From contig NZ_CP108882.1 of the NCBI RefSeq assembly GCF_036347055.1, positions 2,431,001-2,495,000 on the forward strand: a DNA stretch of 64,000 nucleotides, written 5' to 3'. Numbering within the stretch: the first letter of the stretch is position 1; every line of letters begins with the position of its first letter. Below, one piece after another: positions 50,597-59,286 of the stretch. The translations under genes were made by a program, and so were the position numbers. The notes under the pieces were generated by a model. That model was given only the letters and a program-made list of their open reading frames with translations. It was not told the DNA's origin and made no database searches. This DNA comes from Streptomyces sp. NBC_00820. GTDB lineage: Bacteria > Actinomycetota > Actinomycetes > Streptomycetales > Streptomycetaceae.

Positions 50597-51714
50597 CTTT
50601 CGAAGTGGCGGAGCCAGGTTCTGGCGATGGTGTCGCGGTCGGCCGCTGGCATCTCGTGCAGTCCGGGCTGGAGACGGGCGTGACTAAGTGCGGCGGTGGC
50701 GGCGAGTATCTCGGCTTGGACGAGGTGGATGTACGTACCGACGGCGGCGCCGTGCACGAAGTTGACGGCACCCCCGTCGGCGAGAACGTAGAAGTAGTGG
50801 CCGGTGACCTCGTATCGCGTCAGCTGGGCAGCGACTGGGATGCGTTCGTAGAGGTCGTGGAGGCTGCCGAGTTCAAGCTCGTCCTCAGAGGAAGTCACCG
50901 ATCCGAGGTACGCGCCGTTTCGTAGGGCGGCGAAATCTTCATGCCGAAGGGCGAGATTACCGGTAGCGCACAGGACGAGTTCCGCGTCGTGCACGGCCTC
51001 AGCGGTGGAGGCGCTAGTGCGGAAGCCGAGAGAGTGCGCCTGCACCCGCTTGACCGGATCGTTGTCGTACACGGTGACCCGTAGGTCCTGGGCGCGCAGG
51101 GTCTGGGCGATGGCACGACCGATCTTGCCGAAGCCGACGACGCAGGCGTTGCGGCTCGTGAGGATGTCCCCGCGGGCGCGGACGAGGGCGTCGGTGGAGA
51201 ACACGATCGATCGGCCCACGAGGTGGTCCTCGCAGTCTTTGAGCGGGGAGCGGGCCACGGACACCACCGGGCACGGCAGGGAGTCGAGGGCCGCGTACCG
51301 CTGGTGACCGTTCTCGGTGTCCTCGACGACGCCGAGGATGCGGCCGGAGAACTTGTTGACGAGGGTGTCGAGGCGCGCCGCGAAGTACCCGCCGATGTCC
51401 ACCAGGACGACGTTCTGGCCTCCGGCCGTGTCCTCCAGGTAGTCCAGGGCCTGCGTCTCGTCGGTGAACCGCTCCCGGGTCAGGTCGTGGACCGGCATGG
51501 TGCGGCGGACGGCGTCGAGGGTCGGCTGGTGGATCGACCGGGGCTTGGGCAGTACGGCGCCGACTGTGGACACCGCGGCCATGGCGCGCAGGAATGCCGG
51601 TCTTTCCGGGAGCAGGTGCGTGATGACCAGCGTCGAGATCGTCTCGCCGGCGGGGAACTGCGCGGTGATCTGCCGGAAGAAGGCGTCCAGCCGCGCTCGC
51701 TCGGGAGTTTCCAT
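50593..51714 (-). CDS. SAH-hydrolase-like NAD-binding protein, 373 aa
   Basis: ATG 51714 with GAGAGGAG 6 bp upstream. NAD-binding Rossmann motif ACVVGFGKIGRAIAQTLRAQ lies near residues 188-207, with an upstream VLVDIGGYFA that resembles the DDGGD region of S-adenosylhomocysteine hydrolase. It is shorter than true SahH (~430-480 residues), so the catalytic pocket is probably altered. It may oxidise or hydrolyse a nucleoside-linked intermediate. Confidence 0.72.
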   Translation of the reverse strand: METPERARLDAFFRQITAQFPAGETISTLVITHLLPERPAFLRAMAAVSTVGAVLPKPRSIHQPTLDAVRRTMPVHDLTRERFTDETQALDYLEDTAGGQNVVLVDIGGYFAARLDTLVNKFSGRILGVVEDTENGHQRYAALDSLPCPVVSVARSPLKDCEDHLVGRSIVFSTDALVRARGDILTSRNACVVGFGKIGRAIAQTLRAQDLRVTVYDNDPVKRVQAHSLGFRTSASTAEAVHDAELVLCATGNLALRHEDFAALRNGAYLGSVTSSEDELELGSLHDLYERIPVAAQLTRYEVTGHYFYVLADGGAVNFVHGAAVGTYIHLVQAEILAATAALSHARLQPGLHEMPAADRDTIARTWLRHFER

Positions 51715-51745
51715 TACCACTCCTCTCGGGCTCCGAGGCGTAGGG

Positions 51746-52744
51746 CTACGCGGCCCGGCTGTAGTCCGGAACCTGGGCAGCCAGCGCCTGCATGTGGGCG
51801 CGCAGCCCGCTGTGGAGGTCGACTCGCGGCTGCCAGCCGAGGACTTCTCGGGCGCGGCTAGGGTCGGCGCGGGTGAGGAGGACGTCGCCGTTGCGGGCGT
51901 GGTCCTGGTGGAGCTTGATGTCGCGGCCGGTGAGGCTGGTGGCGATGTTGATCACATCCAGCAGCGATGCGTTCGATCCGCCGCCGACGTTGATGGCACC
52001 GTGCGCGGTCGGCACGACGCCGGCGGCCATGGTGGCTGCGACCGCGTCGTCGATGTAGGTGAAGTCGCGTCGCTGGTGGCCGTCTCCGTACAAACGCAGC
52101 GGCTGTCCGGTCAGGGCAGCTTGCAGGGTGCGATGAGTGAACATGTCGGCGCGCTGTCGGGGGCCGTAAACGGTGAAGTACCGCAGGGCGACGACGCTGG
52201 GGCCGATGGGGCGCCCGGCGTAGGCGAGGCAAAGCTGTTCCTCGGCCAGTTTGGTCACGGCGTACGGGGAGGCGGGTTTCGGACGGTCGACTTCGAGGCT
52301 CGCGCCACCGTCGGTCGGACCGTAGACGCTGGACGAGGAGGCGACGACCAGTCGAGGGACACCGATGCGGGTGGAGGCTTCCAGGACTCGGTGGGTGGCC
52401 AACACGTTGGATGCGAGGTAGTCGCTGAATCGCGGTCCCCAGGAGGGCCGTACACCGGGGATTCCGGCGAGGTGGAAGACCGCGTCCGCGTCGATCAGGA
52501 GAGGGTCGATCGCGCAGTGGAGGAGGTCGGCCGTGACGTGGTGGTATCCCGGGAGCTCTCGTAGCGCAGCGAGGTTGGCGACGGCCGTGGGGTCGGTAGT
52601 CGGGTCTCGGCGGTCCACGCCGATCACGGTGGTGCCGGCCTGGACGAGGGCATGTGCGAGATGGGAGCCGATGAACCCGGCGGAGCCGGTCACCACGGCC
52701 CGACGGGGAGCGGCAGTGATCGGGGGCTGCTCGTGCTGCGGCAC
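51746..52744 (-). CDS. NAD-dependent epimerase/dehydratase, 332 aa
   Basis: GTG with GGAGA upstream. Extended SDR features: VVTGSAGFIGSHLAHAL (GxxGxxG), VFHLAGIPGVR, VASSSSVYGP (Ser), SPYAVTKLAEE (YxxxK), and a C-terminal RRDFTYIDDAVAATM. This places it with UDP-glucose 4-epimerase and UDP-glucuronate-epimerase-type enzymes. It should modify a nucleotide sugar in the operon's pathway. Confidence 0.88.
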   Translation of the reverse strand: MPQHEQPPITAAPRRAVVTGSAGFIGSHLAHALVQAGTTVIGVDRRDPTTDPTAVANLAALRELPGYHHVTADLLHCAIDPLLIDADAVFHLAGIPGVRPSWGPRFSDYLASNVLATHRVLEASTRIGVPRLVVASSSSVYGPTDGGASLEVDRPKPASPYAVTKLAEEQLCLAYAGRPIGPSVVALRYFTVYGPRQRADMFTHRTLQAALTGQPLRLYGDGHQRRDFTYIDDAVAATMAAGVVPTAHGAINVGGGSNASLLDVINIATSLTGRDIKLHQDHARNGDVLLTRADPSRAREVLGWQPRVDLHSGLRAHMQALAAQVPDYSRAA

Positions 52745-52780
52745 GTGGATCTCCAGGGAAAGTGTCGTCGAAGAGGAAGG

Positions 52781-53617
52781 TCAGGTGAGCCGGGACAGGA
52801 CGGTTCTGCCGTGCTTGCTGAGGGTGGGGTCGTTCTCCTGATGGCCCTTGACCAGGGCCGTGGCCGCCTCGATGGCGCCGAAGGACTCCAGGAGGCGTCG
52901 CTCGGTGTCGTTCGGCGGGCGCCTGTAGCCGTCAAAGAAGGCGGTGCGGAGGTGGGGTGCGGCTTGCCAGTGTCGGAATTCGAGCCGTGCGAAGTCGCGG
53001 AGGCGGGCGTCGTGTCGCATGTGCTCGAAGTCGCAGATGCCGGAGGTGTTGCCTATCAGCCAGTTGCGCGGCTGATAGTCGAGATGGCAGACCGCGCTGT
53101 CCATGTGGCTGTTTCCCAGGATGGCCGCGTGGTGCTTCAGCAGGTTCTCCTCGGCCGCGTCGATCAGGTCGGCGTGGACGGCCCGGTCGACCCAGCTTTG
53201 GAAGCGCTCGGCGAGTGCCGCGCCGACGGCGCTGTTCTGGGGCACGGTGGTGGCCCGGTGCAGCTTGCCGAGGATGCGGCCAGCCTCATGATGGGCCAGT
53301 TCCTCCTCGGGTGAGCCCGGGGCCGCGGTGTCCGCCCGATCGCCGGTGAGCGCGGTAAACAGCAGAGTGCGGGAGGCGTCGTCGCGGCCGACCAGCTTCG
53401 GCGTGTGGCCGATCAGATGGGTGCCCCATGTCCGGTAGGCGTGGAGTTCCCCTGCGTATCGATCTCGTTCTGCGTGCTGCTTGGCGACGAAGTGACGCCC
53501 GTCGCTGGCCGCCAGACGCACGACTCGGGGCGGAAGCAGGGGGTCCGGTGCGATCTCGACTGCGCCGAGGAGGTGCTGCGCCAGTCGGATCCGCGGGTCG
53601 TCCGAGGTCGCGATCAC
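52781..53617 (-). CDS. APH-fold phosphotransferase A, 278 aa
   Basis: GTGA overlap with the histidine phosphatase. Kinase-fold motifs: a Lys in HFVAKQHAERD, Brenner motif CHLDYQPRNWLI (His-x-Asp ... Asn) and metal-binding ICDFEHMRHD. Similar to aminoglycoside/homoserine/choline kinases. It may phosphorylate a sugar or nucleoside of the pathway. A second, diverged kinase-fold protein is encoded at 54279-55028. Confidence 0.85.
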   Translation of the reverse strand: MIATSDDPRIRLAQHLLGAVEIAPDPLLPPRVVRLAASDGRHFVAKQHAERDRYAGELHAYRTWGTHLIGHTPKLVGRDDASRTLLFTALTGDRADTAAPGSPEEELAHHEAGRILGKLHRATTVPQNSAVGAALAERFQSWVDRAVHADLIDAAEENLLKHHAAILGNSHMDSAVCHLDYQPRNWLIGNTSGICDFEHMRHDARLRDFARLEFRHWQAAPHLRTAFFDGYRRPPNDTERRLLESFGAIEAATALVKGHQENDPTLSKHGRTVLSRLT

Positions 53618-54270
53618 GGGGTCGGCTCCGGGGTGGGGAGACTGAGGTGCGCCGTGTCGTTGTGCCGATCGAGGATCCAGCGGTTCTGGCCCAGGCGGTT
53701 GCGGTGGTGCTGCCAGCGGGTGATGGAGGCGTGGTTGTGGGTGAAGCCGGCCGGCGAGCCGATCGGGATGCCGAGCAGCAGGGTGTGTGCGGTGATCACC
53801 GTCTCCCCGTGGGCCGCGAAGATGACGCGCATGCCGTGGTTCTCCTCGATGAGCTCACTCAGGTTTCTGCTGGCGCGCTTCAGGAATCCGTTCCAGGTGT
53901 CGGAGCCGGGGGCCCAGGGAGTGTCGGGATGCGCGTGCGGTCCTCCGTTGGCGGCCGTTTTCACCGCGTCCCAGGGTTTGCCGTCGGCATCGCCGTGGAG
54001 CGGGCCGTCGAGACGGTCGTCGAGACGCACGGGGATCTGGAGCGTCTGGGCGATGATCTCGCCGGTCTGTACGAGGCGGATCCGTGGGCCGGTGTAGACA
54101 ACGTCGAAGGGCTTCTTCAGGTGTTCGGTGGCCAGGCGGCGCGCGGCCTGTTCGGCCTGGGCGTACCCGAGGTTGGTCAGGCCGGTGCAGGTGCGCGGGC
54201 CGCCGACGAAGCCGTCGGCGTTGCACTGGGCCTGGCCGTGACGGACGAAGACGAGTTCGGTGGTGATCAC
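53614..54270 (-). CDS. Histidine phosphatase (phosphoglycerate-mutase superfamily), 218 aa
   Basis: GTG with GAGGAG upstream. The RHG motif LVFVRHGQAQCNADG and the later IFAAHGETV supply both catalytic His residues. Residues ~95-130 are an inserted, probably flexible loop. It is coupled to kinase A. Predicted to remove phosphate from a small phosphorylated intermediate. Confidence 0.88.
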   Translation of the reverse strand: MITTELVFVRHGQAQCNADGFVGGPRTCTGLTNLGYAQAEQAARRLATEHLKKPFDVVYTGPRIRLVQTGEIIAQTLQIPVRLDDRLDGPLHGDADGKPWDAVKTAANGGPHAHPDTPWAPGSDTWNGFLKRASRNLSELIEENHGMRVIFAAHGETVITAHTLLLGIPIGSPAGFTHNHASITRWQHHRNRLGQNRWILDRHNDTAHLSLPTPEPTP

Positions 54271-54278
54271 GAGGCTCC

Positions 54279-55028
54279 TCAGTGGTGGAAACGGAGGGGC
54301 AAGCTGTAGTGGTAGCCGTTACGGCCGACATACGGAGCGGTGAGCACGGCGTGCAGGCCCAGGAAGCTGTCGAGCTGTCCTCGGTCCGTTGTGCCCAGCC
54401 GAGCGCCGTGGCTTCGGGCTGCCGCGTTGTACGCGTGCAGGGCGGCGTTGACGGCTTGGTCCGTGAGCGGTCCGTACGTCAGGTGGAGCGCCGCGATGAG
54501 CTTGGCGAGGTCGTAACCCATCGGGGCGAGGGACAGGTCGTCGGTATCCACGGCGACGATGTCCTGCGTGCTGGTGACGATGAAGTTCCGCGGGTTGCTG
54601 TCCTTGTAGAAGGCGCATGGCCCCTGGGCGGTCGCTTTGAGCAGGCTGAGCATCGCGTACAAGGCGGCCTTGTTCGGCAGGTAGCCCTGCTCGTGGCGTC
54701 GCCGGAGGGCTATCTCCCGGGGGCTGAGGTAGTCGTCGAACGTCGTGCCGTCCTGAAAGCGGTGCGGAGTGCCGAGCGACGCGGACTGCAAGTCGCTGGC
54801 CCAGGCGGCACCGTGGGCGTGGCCCAGCAGTTCCGCCATGCGCGGGAGGTCCTCGGGGCGTACGGAGCGGCCCTCGATCCGTTCGAACGTCAGGCTGTCC
54901 GATCCGACGGCGTGGAGCGCCGGCTGCCGCAGCGGCTTTGCGTGCTCGTTGATCCACCGGTAGTGGCGCACAGCCCTCGTCGCGCGCTCCCATGTCGCAT
55001 AGTGCTTGGTGAACGGCGTGAGGTTCAT
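54279..55028 (-). CDS. APH-fold phosphotransferase B (diverged), 249 aa
   Basis: ATG 55028 overlaps the methyltransferase stop (ATGA). The kinase-fold catalytic loop reads CAFYKDSNPRNFIV: the Asp and Asn are kept, but the usual His is replaced by Tyr. The metal motif is IVAVDTDDLSLAP, and GYDLAKLIAALHL follows as in APH enzymes. The N-terminal lobe has DSLTFERIEGRSV. Likely a small-molecule kinase of unknown substrate. Confidence 0.78.
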   Translation of the reverse strand: MNLTPFTKHYATWERATRAVRHYRWINEHAKPLRQPALHAVGSDSLTFERIEGRSVRPEDLPRMAELLGHAHGAAWASDLQSASLGTPHRFQDGTTFDDYLSPREIALRRRHEQGYLPNKAALYAMLSLLKATAQGPCAFYKDSNPRNFIVTSTQDIVAVDTDDLSLAPMGYDLAKLIAALHLTYGPLTDQAVNAALHAYNAAARSHGARLGTTDRGQLDSFLGLHAVLTAPYVGRNGYHYSLPLRFHH

Positions 55029-55873
55029 GCCGACCGTCCTTCGTTCGGCTGGGCGACGACGAAGGTGATGCGGGAGCGGGTGGTGAGCGGCTGGTCGGGA
55101 AGGAACTCGTGCAGAGTCGCGGCCAGGGCCCCGGGGTTGCCGTACAGGCCGGGCCCGAGTTCGTACTTGGGGTTGGTGGCCAGGTACTGCGCGGTGTGGT
55201 CGTGGCCTGCGAAAGTGAAGGCGTGTTCCTCGTCCAGGACGGCGATCACGTCGAGCGAGGAGGCGGCCAGGTCGGCGAGGTTGCCGCTGTGGGCTGCGGT
55301 GTAGAGGCTCTCGTGCAGGTTGGCCCGCGGGTCGAGGCCGGCGGAGGCGACCAGCTGGTCCATCTCCTGGTAGCTGTCGAGGCTCTTGGTGACGAGCACG
55401 GCCAGGCCCCCGGGGGCGAGGACCCTGGCGATCTGCGCGATGACGTTCCTGGGGTGCGGCGAGTGGTAGAGGCAGAACGCGGCGACGACGACATCGCTCG
55501 ACCCGGTGGGCAGCGGGAGGTCGTGGAAGTCGCCTTCGACGAAGTCCACCGAGGTGTCGCGCAGCTCCTTGGCGCGCTCGCGGGCCTGGGCGAGCAGGGA
55601 GGGTGCAGCGTCCAGGCCGACTACGCGCTGCGGCCGGAGCCGCTCGGCGATGACGCGGCTGCTCGTGCCGCGACCGCAGCCGATGTCGAGCACCACGCCG
55701 AGCCGGTCCGGCTGCCCGTGGTGGGTCTGCACCAGGCTGACGATCGTCTCGGGCACGGGGCGGCCGGCGGTCTTGGCACGCATCAGGGCGCTGGTCCGCC
55801 CGGCCAGCCGAGAGGCATGCCCGTACAGCTCCTGCTGCCGGGCGGGGTCCAGGAACGGGTTGGGCTCGTTCAT
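55025..55873 (-). CDS. SAM-dependent class I methyltransferase, 282 aa
   Basis: Motif I VVLDIGCGRGTSSRVIAERL lies near residues 59-78; then VVGLDAAPSLLAQAR (motif II acidic end), VDFVEGDFHDLPLP and VLAPGGLAVLVTKSLD. These identify a Rossmann methyltransferase of the UbiE/MT11-13 type acting on small molecules. The acceptor is unknown; an SAH-hydrolase-like gene in the same operon may deal with its by-product. Confidence 0.88.
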   Translation of the reverse strand: MNEPNPFLDPARQQELYGHASRLAGRTSALMRAKTAGRPVPETIVSLVQTHHGQPDRLGVVLDIGCGRGTSSRVIAERLRPQRVVGLDAAPSLLAQARERAKELRDTSVDFVEGDFHDLPLPTGSSDVVVAAFCLYHSPHPRNVIAQIARVLAPGGLAVLVTKSLDSYQEMDQLVASAGLDPRANLHESLYTAAHSGNLADLAASSLDVIAVLDEEHAFTFAGHDHTAQYLATNPKYELGPGLYGNPGALAATLHEFLPDQPLTTRSRITFVVAQPNEGRSA

Positions 55874-55904
55874 GCCGCACCCCCGGTCCGGAGGCGCGAG
55901 TCGT

Positions 55905-56414
55905 TCAGGACTGCTCGGCGGCTACCTTCCGCAGCCAGCGTCGCGTCTGGCGCCGGTTGGCCAGCAGCACCACATCGGCGCCGGAGCCGAACTCCTCGAT
56001 CTTCGCCATCACGCGGGGCCGCATCTTGCGCCGGTACGTGGCGACGTACTTGATCACGCCCCAGTGGATGCGGTTGTGCACCCCGTTGCCCTTGTGCCCG
56101 GCCCCGTGCCGGATCTGCCGGGAGAAGATCCCGTACAGCGCCGCCACGGTCGACACGTCCATCAGGACCACCGTGTCGCAGGCTTCGAGCCGTACCTGCA
56201 GCGTCGAGTTGTAGTTGCCGTCGATCACCCACCGCGGCTGCGCGACCAGCTCGCGCTGCACGTCGGTGAACTTGTCCATGGGCAGCGCGTTCCACTCGTC
56301 GTCGTAGAACGCGGCGTCCAGGTGCGTCACCGGGGCGTCGAGGATCGTGCCCAGCTCGCGTGCTACGTGGGATTTGCCGCTGCCTCCGCAGCCGACGATG
56401 GCGACCTTCTTCAT
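55905..56414 (-). CDS. P-loop kinase (adenylate-kinase/FlaR-like), 169 aa
   Basis: ATG 56414 after GGAGCACC. P-loop VAIVGCGGSGKSHVAREL begins at residue 4; a lid-like basic helix (RRKMRPRVMAKIEEFG) and a terminal RRQTRRWLRKV follow. It resembles the small kinases annotated as topology modulation or shikimate/adenylate-type kinases, some of which phosphorylate nucleotides. In this operon a (d)NMP or sugar kinase role is plausible. Confidence 0.8.
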   Translation of the reverse strand: MKKVAIVGCGGSGKSHVARELGTILDAPVTHLDAAFYDDEWNALPMDKFTDVQRELVAQPRWVIDGNYNSTLQVRLEACDTVVLMDVSTVAALYGIFSRQIRHGAGHKGNGVHNRIHWGVIKYVATYRRKMRPRVMAKIEEFGSGADVVLLANRRQTRRWLRKVAAEQS

Positions 56415-56510
56415 GGTGCTCCAGCGTAGAGAGGTTCGGGTGTCCGGCGGGCCCATCCCCCGGGACACGACCGGATGATCCAGGTGCCTTGGCCGATCGA
56501 GCGGTCTGCA

Positions 56511-57563
56511 TCAGGCAGCTCCCTGCTCGGTCGCGGTGGTCCCGACGAGCACGTGCAAGACAGACTCCACGGTGTTGACCTGCTTATTCATGCCGAAGAG
56601 GCTCAGCCGGTCCACACACGCGGCGATCAGGTCGGCGTGCTGCTGAGTGCCGGCGATCTCGCGCAGGTAGGAGAGGCGTTCGAGCACGTCTCGGTCAGAG
56701 CGGACGACCAGCTCCTTCGGGACGAACCGGTCGGCGAAGCGGATGTCCGCCGGGGCGAGCGGCAGGCACCCGGCGAGCACAGCCTCAAAGATCCGCTGGG
56801 TCATCTGCCCTACAGCGGAGTACCGCTCGGGCAGCATGAGCACCGTGGCCAGGGACCGGCCGTAGACGCCAGCGGCGGCCTCGAACGGGATCCGGCCCGC
56901 GAAGCGGACGTGCGGCCAGCGGTCGATCTTCGTCCATTTCCCGGCGACCAGGTGGTCGACGTGGGCGGCGGCCGGGGCGAAGAAGCGCTCGAAGGGCTCG
57001 TCCCGGTCGTACTGGTTGCCCACGTAGCCGAGCACGAGATCCCGAGGCCGCGCCGCGAGGGTGAGGGGATCGGCCTGGGCGAGGAGGTCCTCGGCGACGG
57101 GGAAGAGCAGCGAGTACGCGCCGAGGGTCGGCGCGAGCGCGGCCTCACAGACGCGGGTGTGCGGCGTACGGCGCCACACGCTGTCGGCCCGCAGGGTGCG
57201 GTCCTTGTCCCAGATCACGGTGGGCGTTCGGTGCCGGACCGTGTAGTAGTTGATGAGCTGGGCCTGCCGGTGGAGGTCACAGGTGTGCCCCTCGGTCCCG
57301 CAGAGCGTGGTGTTGCGGCCGGGGATCGCCCAGCGCCATTCCAAAAACAGGACGTCGATGGCGGGGGTGCCGTCGTCGAAGGCGTACGCGTCGCCGAGGT
57401 CGTCGCCAGCTTCGAGGCGGTCGCGGTCGGCCTGTAGGAAGACGATGTCGTGCCCGCGGGCGAGGAGGGTGTCGATGAAGGGGCGGCGGTGGCTGCGTCC
57501 TCCGTCCGGGGTGTCGGTCACTCCGTTGCCGAGGAAGCCCCAGAAGCTGTATCCGATCTTCAC
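56511..57563 (-). CDS. Glycosyltransferase-like protein, 350 aa
   Basis: GTG 57563 gives a 4-bp overlap with the carbamoyltransferase stop and starts VKIGYSFWGFLG; GTG 57575 is an alternative. Early GGRSHRRPFIDTLLARGHD and late MTQRIFEAVLAGCLPLAPADI with FVPKELVV are typical of the GT-B C-terminal donor site of CgeB-like transferases. The donor and acceptor are unknown. It ends 96 bp before the P-loop kinase gene. Confidence 0.75.
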   Translation of the reverse strand: MKIGYSFWGFLGNGVTDTPDGGRSHRRPFIDTLLARGHDIVFLQADRDRLEAGDDLGDAYAFDDGTPAIDVLFLEWRWAIPGRNTTLCGTEGHTCDLHRQAQLINYYTVRHRTPTVIWDKDRTLRADSVWRRTPHTRVCEAALAPTLGAYSLLFPVAEDLLAQADPLTLAARPRDLVLGYVGNQYDRDEPFERFFAPAAAHVDHLVAGKWTKIDRWPHVRFAGRIPFEAAAGVYGRSLATVLMLPERYSAVGQMTQRIFEAVLAGCLPLAPADIRFADRFVPKELVVRSDRDVLERLSYLREIAGTQQHADLIAACVDRLSLFGMNKQVNTVESVLHVLVGTTATEQGAA

Positions 57564-59278
57564 TTCGTGATCCACCGCCCTTCGAGGAGTAGGGCGTCGA
57601 GTCCGGAGTTGGCCAGGCAGTCCAGTGCCATCTCGGGTGTCCCGCAGATCGGCTTGCCCTTGACGTTGAGGGAGGTGTTGATCAGCACGGGTACGCCGGT
57701 CCGGCGGCCGAAGGCGGTCAGCACCGCGTGCATGAACGGGTTCTGCGACCGGGTGACGGTCTGCAGACGGGAGGTGCCGTTGGCGTGCACGATCGCGGGC
57801 ACACGTTCACGCGTCTGGTCAGTCACCCCGGAGGCCATGGACATGTACGGCGCCGGCTGGCCGAGCGTGAAGAACTCGGCGGCGCGCTCGGCCGGGACCA
57901 TGGGGGCGAAGGGCCGGAACGGTTCGCGGAACTTCACGGTGGCGTTCAGGCGCTCCACGACGCCGGGCTCCAGCGGGGAGGCGAGGATCGAGCGGTTACC
58001 CAGGGCGCGCGGCCCGGCTTCGACGGCGCCCTGGAACAGTCCGGCGATCATGCCGTTGGCCAGCTGGTCGGCGAGGAACTCGGCGGTCTCGATGACCAGA
58101 GTCTTCTGGCGGAGGCCGGGCCAGGGGGTCAGGTCGAGGGGCTGGTCCTCGTAGGAGGGGCCGAGGTAGCAGCGGTGGGCGATGCCGGTGACCGGGCCGG
58201 GGCTGCGTCCGTCGGCGTGTACGGCAAGGGCGGCACCGATCGCAGTTCCGGCGTCACCTGGTGCCGGCGGGACGAACACCTCGTCGAAGATGCCGGACTC
58301 GATGATCTTCCCGATGCTCACGCAGTTCGTGGCGACGCCGCCACCCACGCACAGGCGCCGGGAGCCGGTAAGCACACGGGCGCGGCGTGCGAGATGGACC
58401 ATCACCTGCTCAGTCCGTTCCTGGAGGGCAGCCGCCAGGTCTCGGTGGACGTCGGTGAGTGGTTCGCTCGGGTGCCGCTCGGGGCAGGTCTCGGCGACGA
58501 ACCGCCGGGATGTCCTCGGGTATCCCGACGTGAGGGTGCGCGTCGGGAAGTAGATGGGGTCGATGTGGAAGCCCGTAGCCGTTGTACGTACGGCCCTCGT
58601 GAACAGGTGGCGGAAGCGGGCGGGGTCACCGAGGGCGGCCAGCGCCATGACGGTGCCCTCTTCGTCACCCCGCCGCCAGCCCAGGTGCTCGGTGACGGCG
58701 CCGTACACGTACCCGAGGGAGGCCGGGTCGTTGATCGCTTCCAGGGTCCGGGCGCGGGGGCAATGAGTGCCGTGGCCGCGGGCGATGGTGGTGGTCTGCC
58801 GCTCGCCGAGGCTGTCGACCACGAGTACGGCAGCTTCCTCCCAGCCGGAGGCGGCGAAGGCGGTGAGCTGATGGGCGCGGTGGTGCAGGACCGGTGTCAC
58901 GTGGGCCGAGGGGAACTGGCTGCCGAGGACACGCAGCCGCCGCCGAGTACGAAGGGCCACCTTGGCGAACCCGTGGGCGCGGGCCAGGCCCCGGTCGCGC
59001 GTCGTCGGCGAGAGCGCCATGCGCAGGGCGGCGGGCGACTCGGCGAGGTACTGGGCGGGCTGGAAGTTGTAGGCGACGGCGTCCACGTCGGCGGCGCTCA
59101 GCTTGGCCTGGTCGAGGAGCCACTCCACGGCGCGGGCCGGGTAGAGCTTGGTGTGCTTCTGCTCGGAGAGGCGCTCCTCCTCAACGAAGCCGACGAGTTC
59201 ACCGTCCACGAGGAGGGCGGCCGACGAGTCGTGGGTGAACGAGCACAGGCCGAGGACGACGGAACATGTGCGCTTCAT
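57560..59278 (-). CDS. O-carbamoyltransferase (NodU/CmcH family), 572 aa
   Basis: ATG 59278; a GTG at 59290 would give a GTGA overlap with the upstream gene. The N-terminal Kae1-like half has VLHHRAHQLTAFAASG (metal-binding His) and DSLGERQTTTIARG; the C-terminal YrdC-like part has GLFQGAVEAGPRALGNRSIL and INTSLNVKGKPICG. Length (~570) is typical. It transfers a carbamoyl group from carbamoyl phosphate through carbamoyl-AMP to a hydroxyl group, as in cephamycin, tobramycin and polyoxin pathways. Confidence 0.93.
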   Translation of the reverse strand: MKRTCSVVLGLCSFTHDSSAALLVDGELVGFVEEERLSEQKHTKLYPARAVEWLLDQAKLSAADVDAVAYNFQPAQYLAESPAALRMALSPTTRDRGLARAHGFAKVALRTRRRLRVLGSQFPSAHVTPVLHHRAHQLTAFAASGWEEAAVLVVDSLGERQTTTIARGHGTHCPRARTLEAINDPASLGYVYGAVTEHLGWRRGDEEGTVMALAALGDPARFRHLFTRAVRTTATGFHIDPIYFPTRTLTSGYPRTSRRFVAETCPERHPSEPLTDVHRDLAAALQERTEQVMVHLARRARVLTGSRRLCVGGGVATNCVSIGKIIESGIFDEVFVPPAPGDAGTAIGAALAVHADGRSPGPVTGIAHRCYLGPSYEDQPLDLTPWPGLRQKTLVIETAEFLADQLANGMIAGLFQGAVEAGPRALGNRSILASPLEPGVVERLNATVKFREPFRPFAPMVPAERAAEFFTLGQPAPYMSMASGVTDQTRERVPAIVHANGTSRLQTVTRSQNPFMHAVLTAFGRRTGVPVLINTSLNVKGKPICGTPEMALDCLANSGLDALLLEGRWITK

Positions 59279-59286
59279 GGCTCCGG

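Noticed and set aside
54279..55880. 533-aa continuous - strand frame
   Set aside because: The N-terminal half is out of frame with the obvious methyltransferase; the real gene starts at ATG 55028 with a 4-bp overlap.
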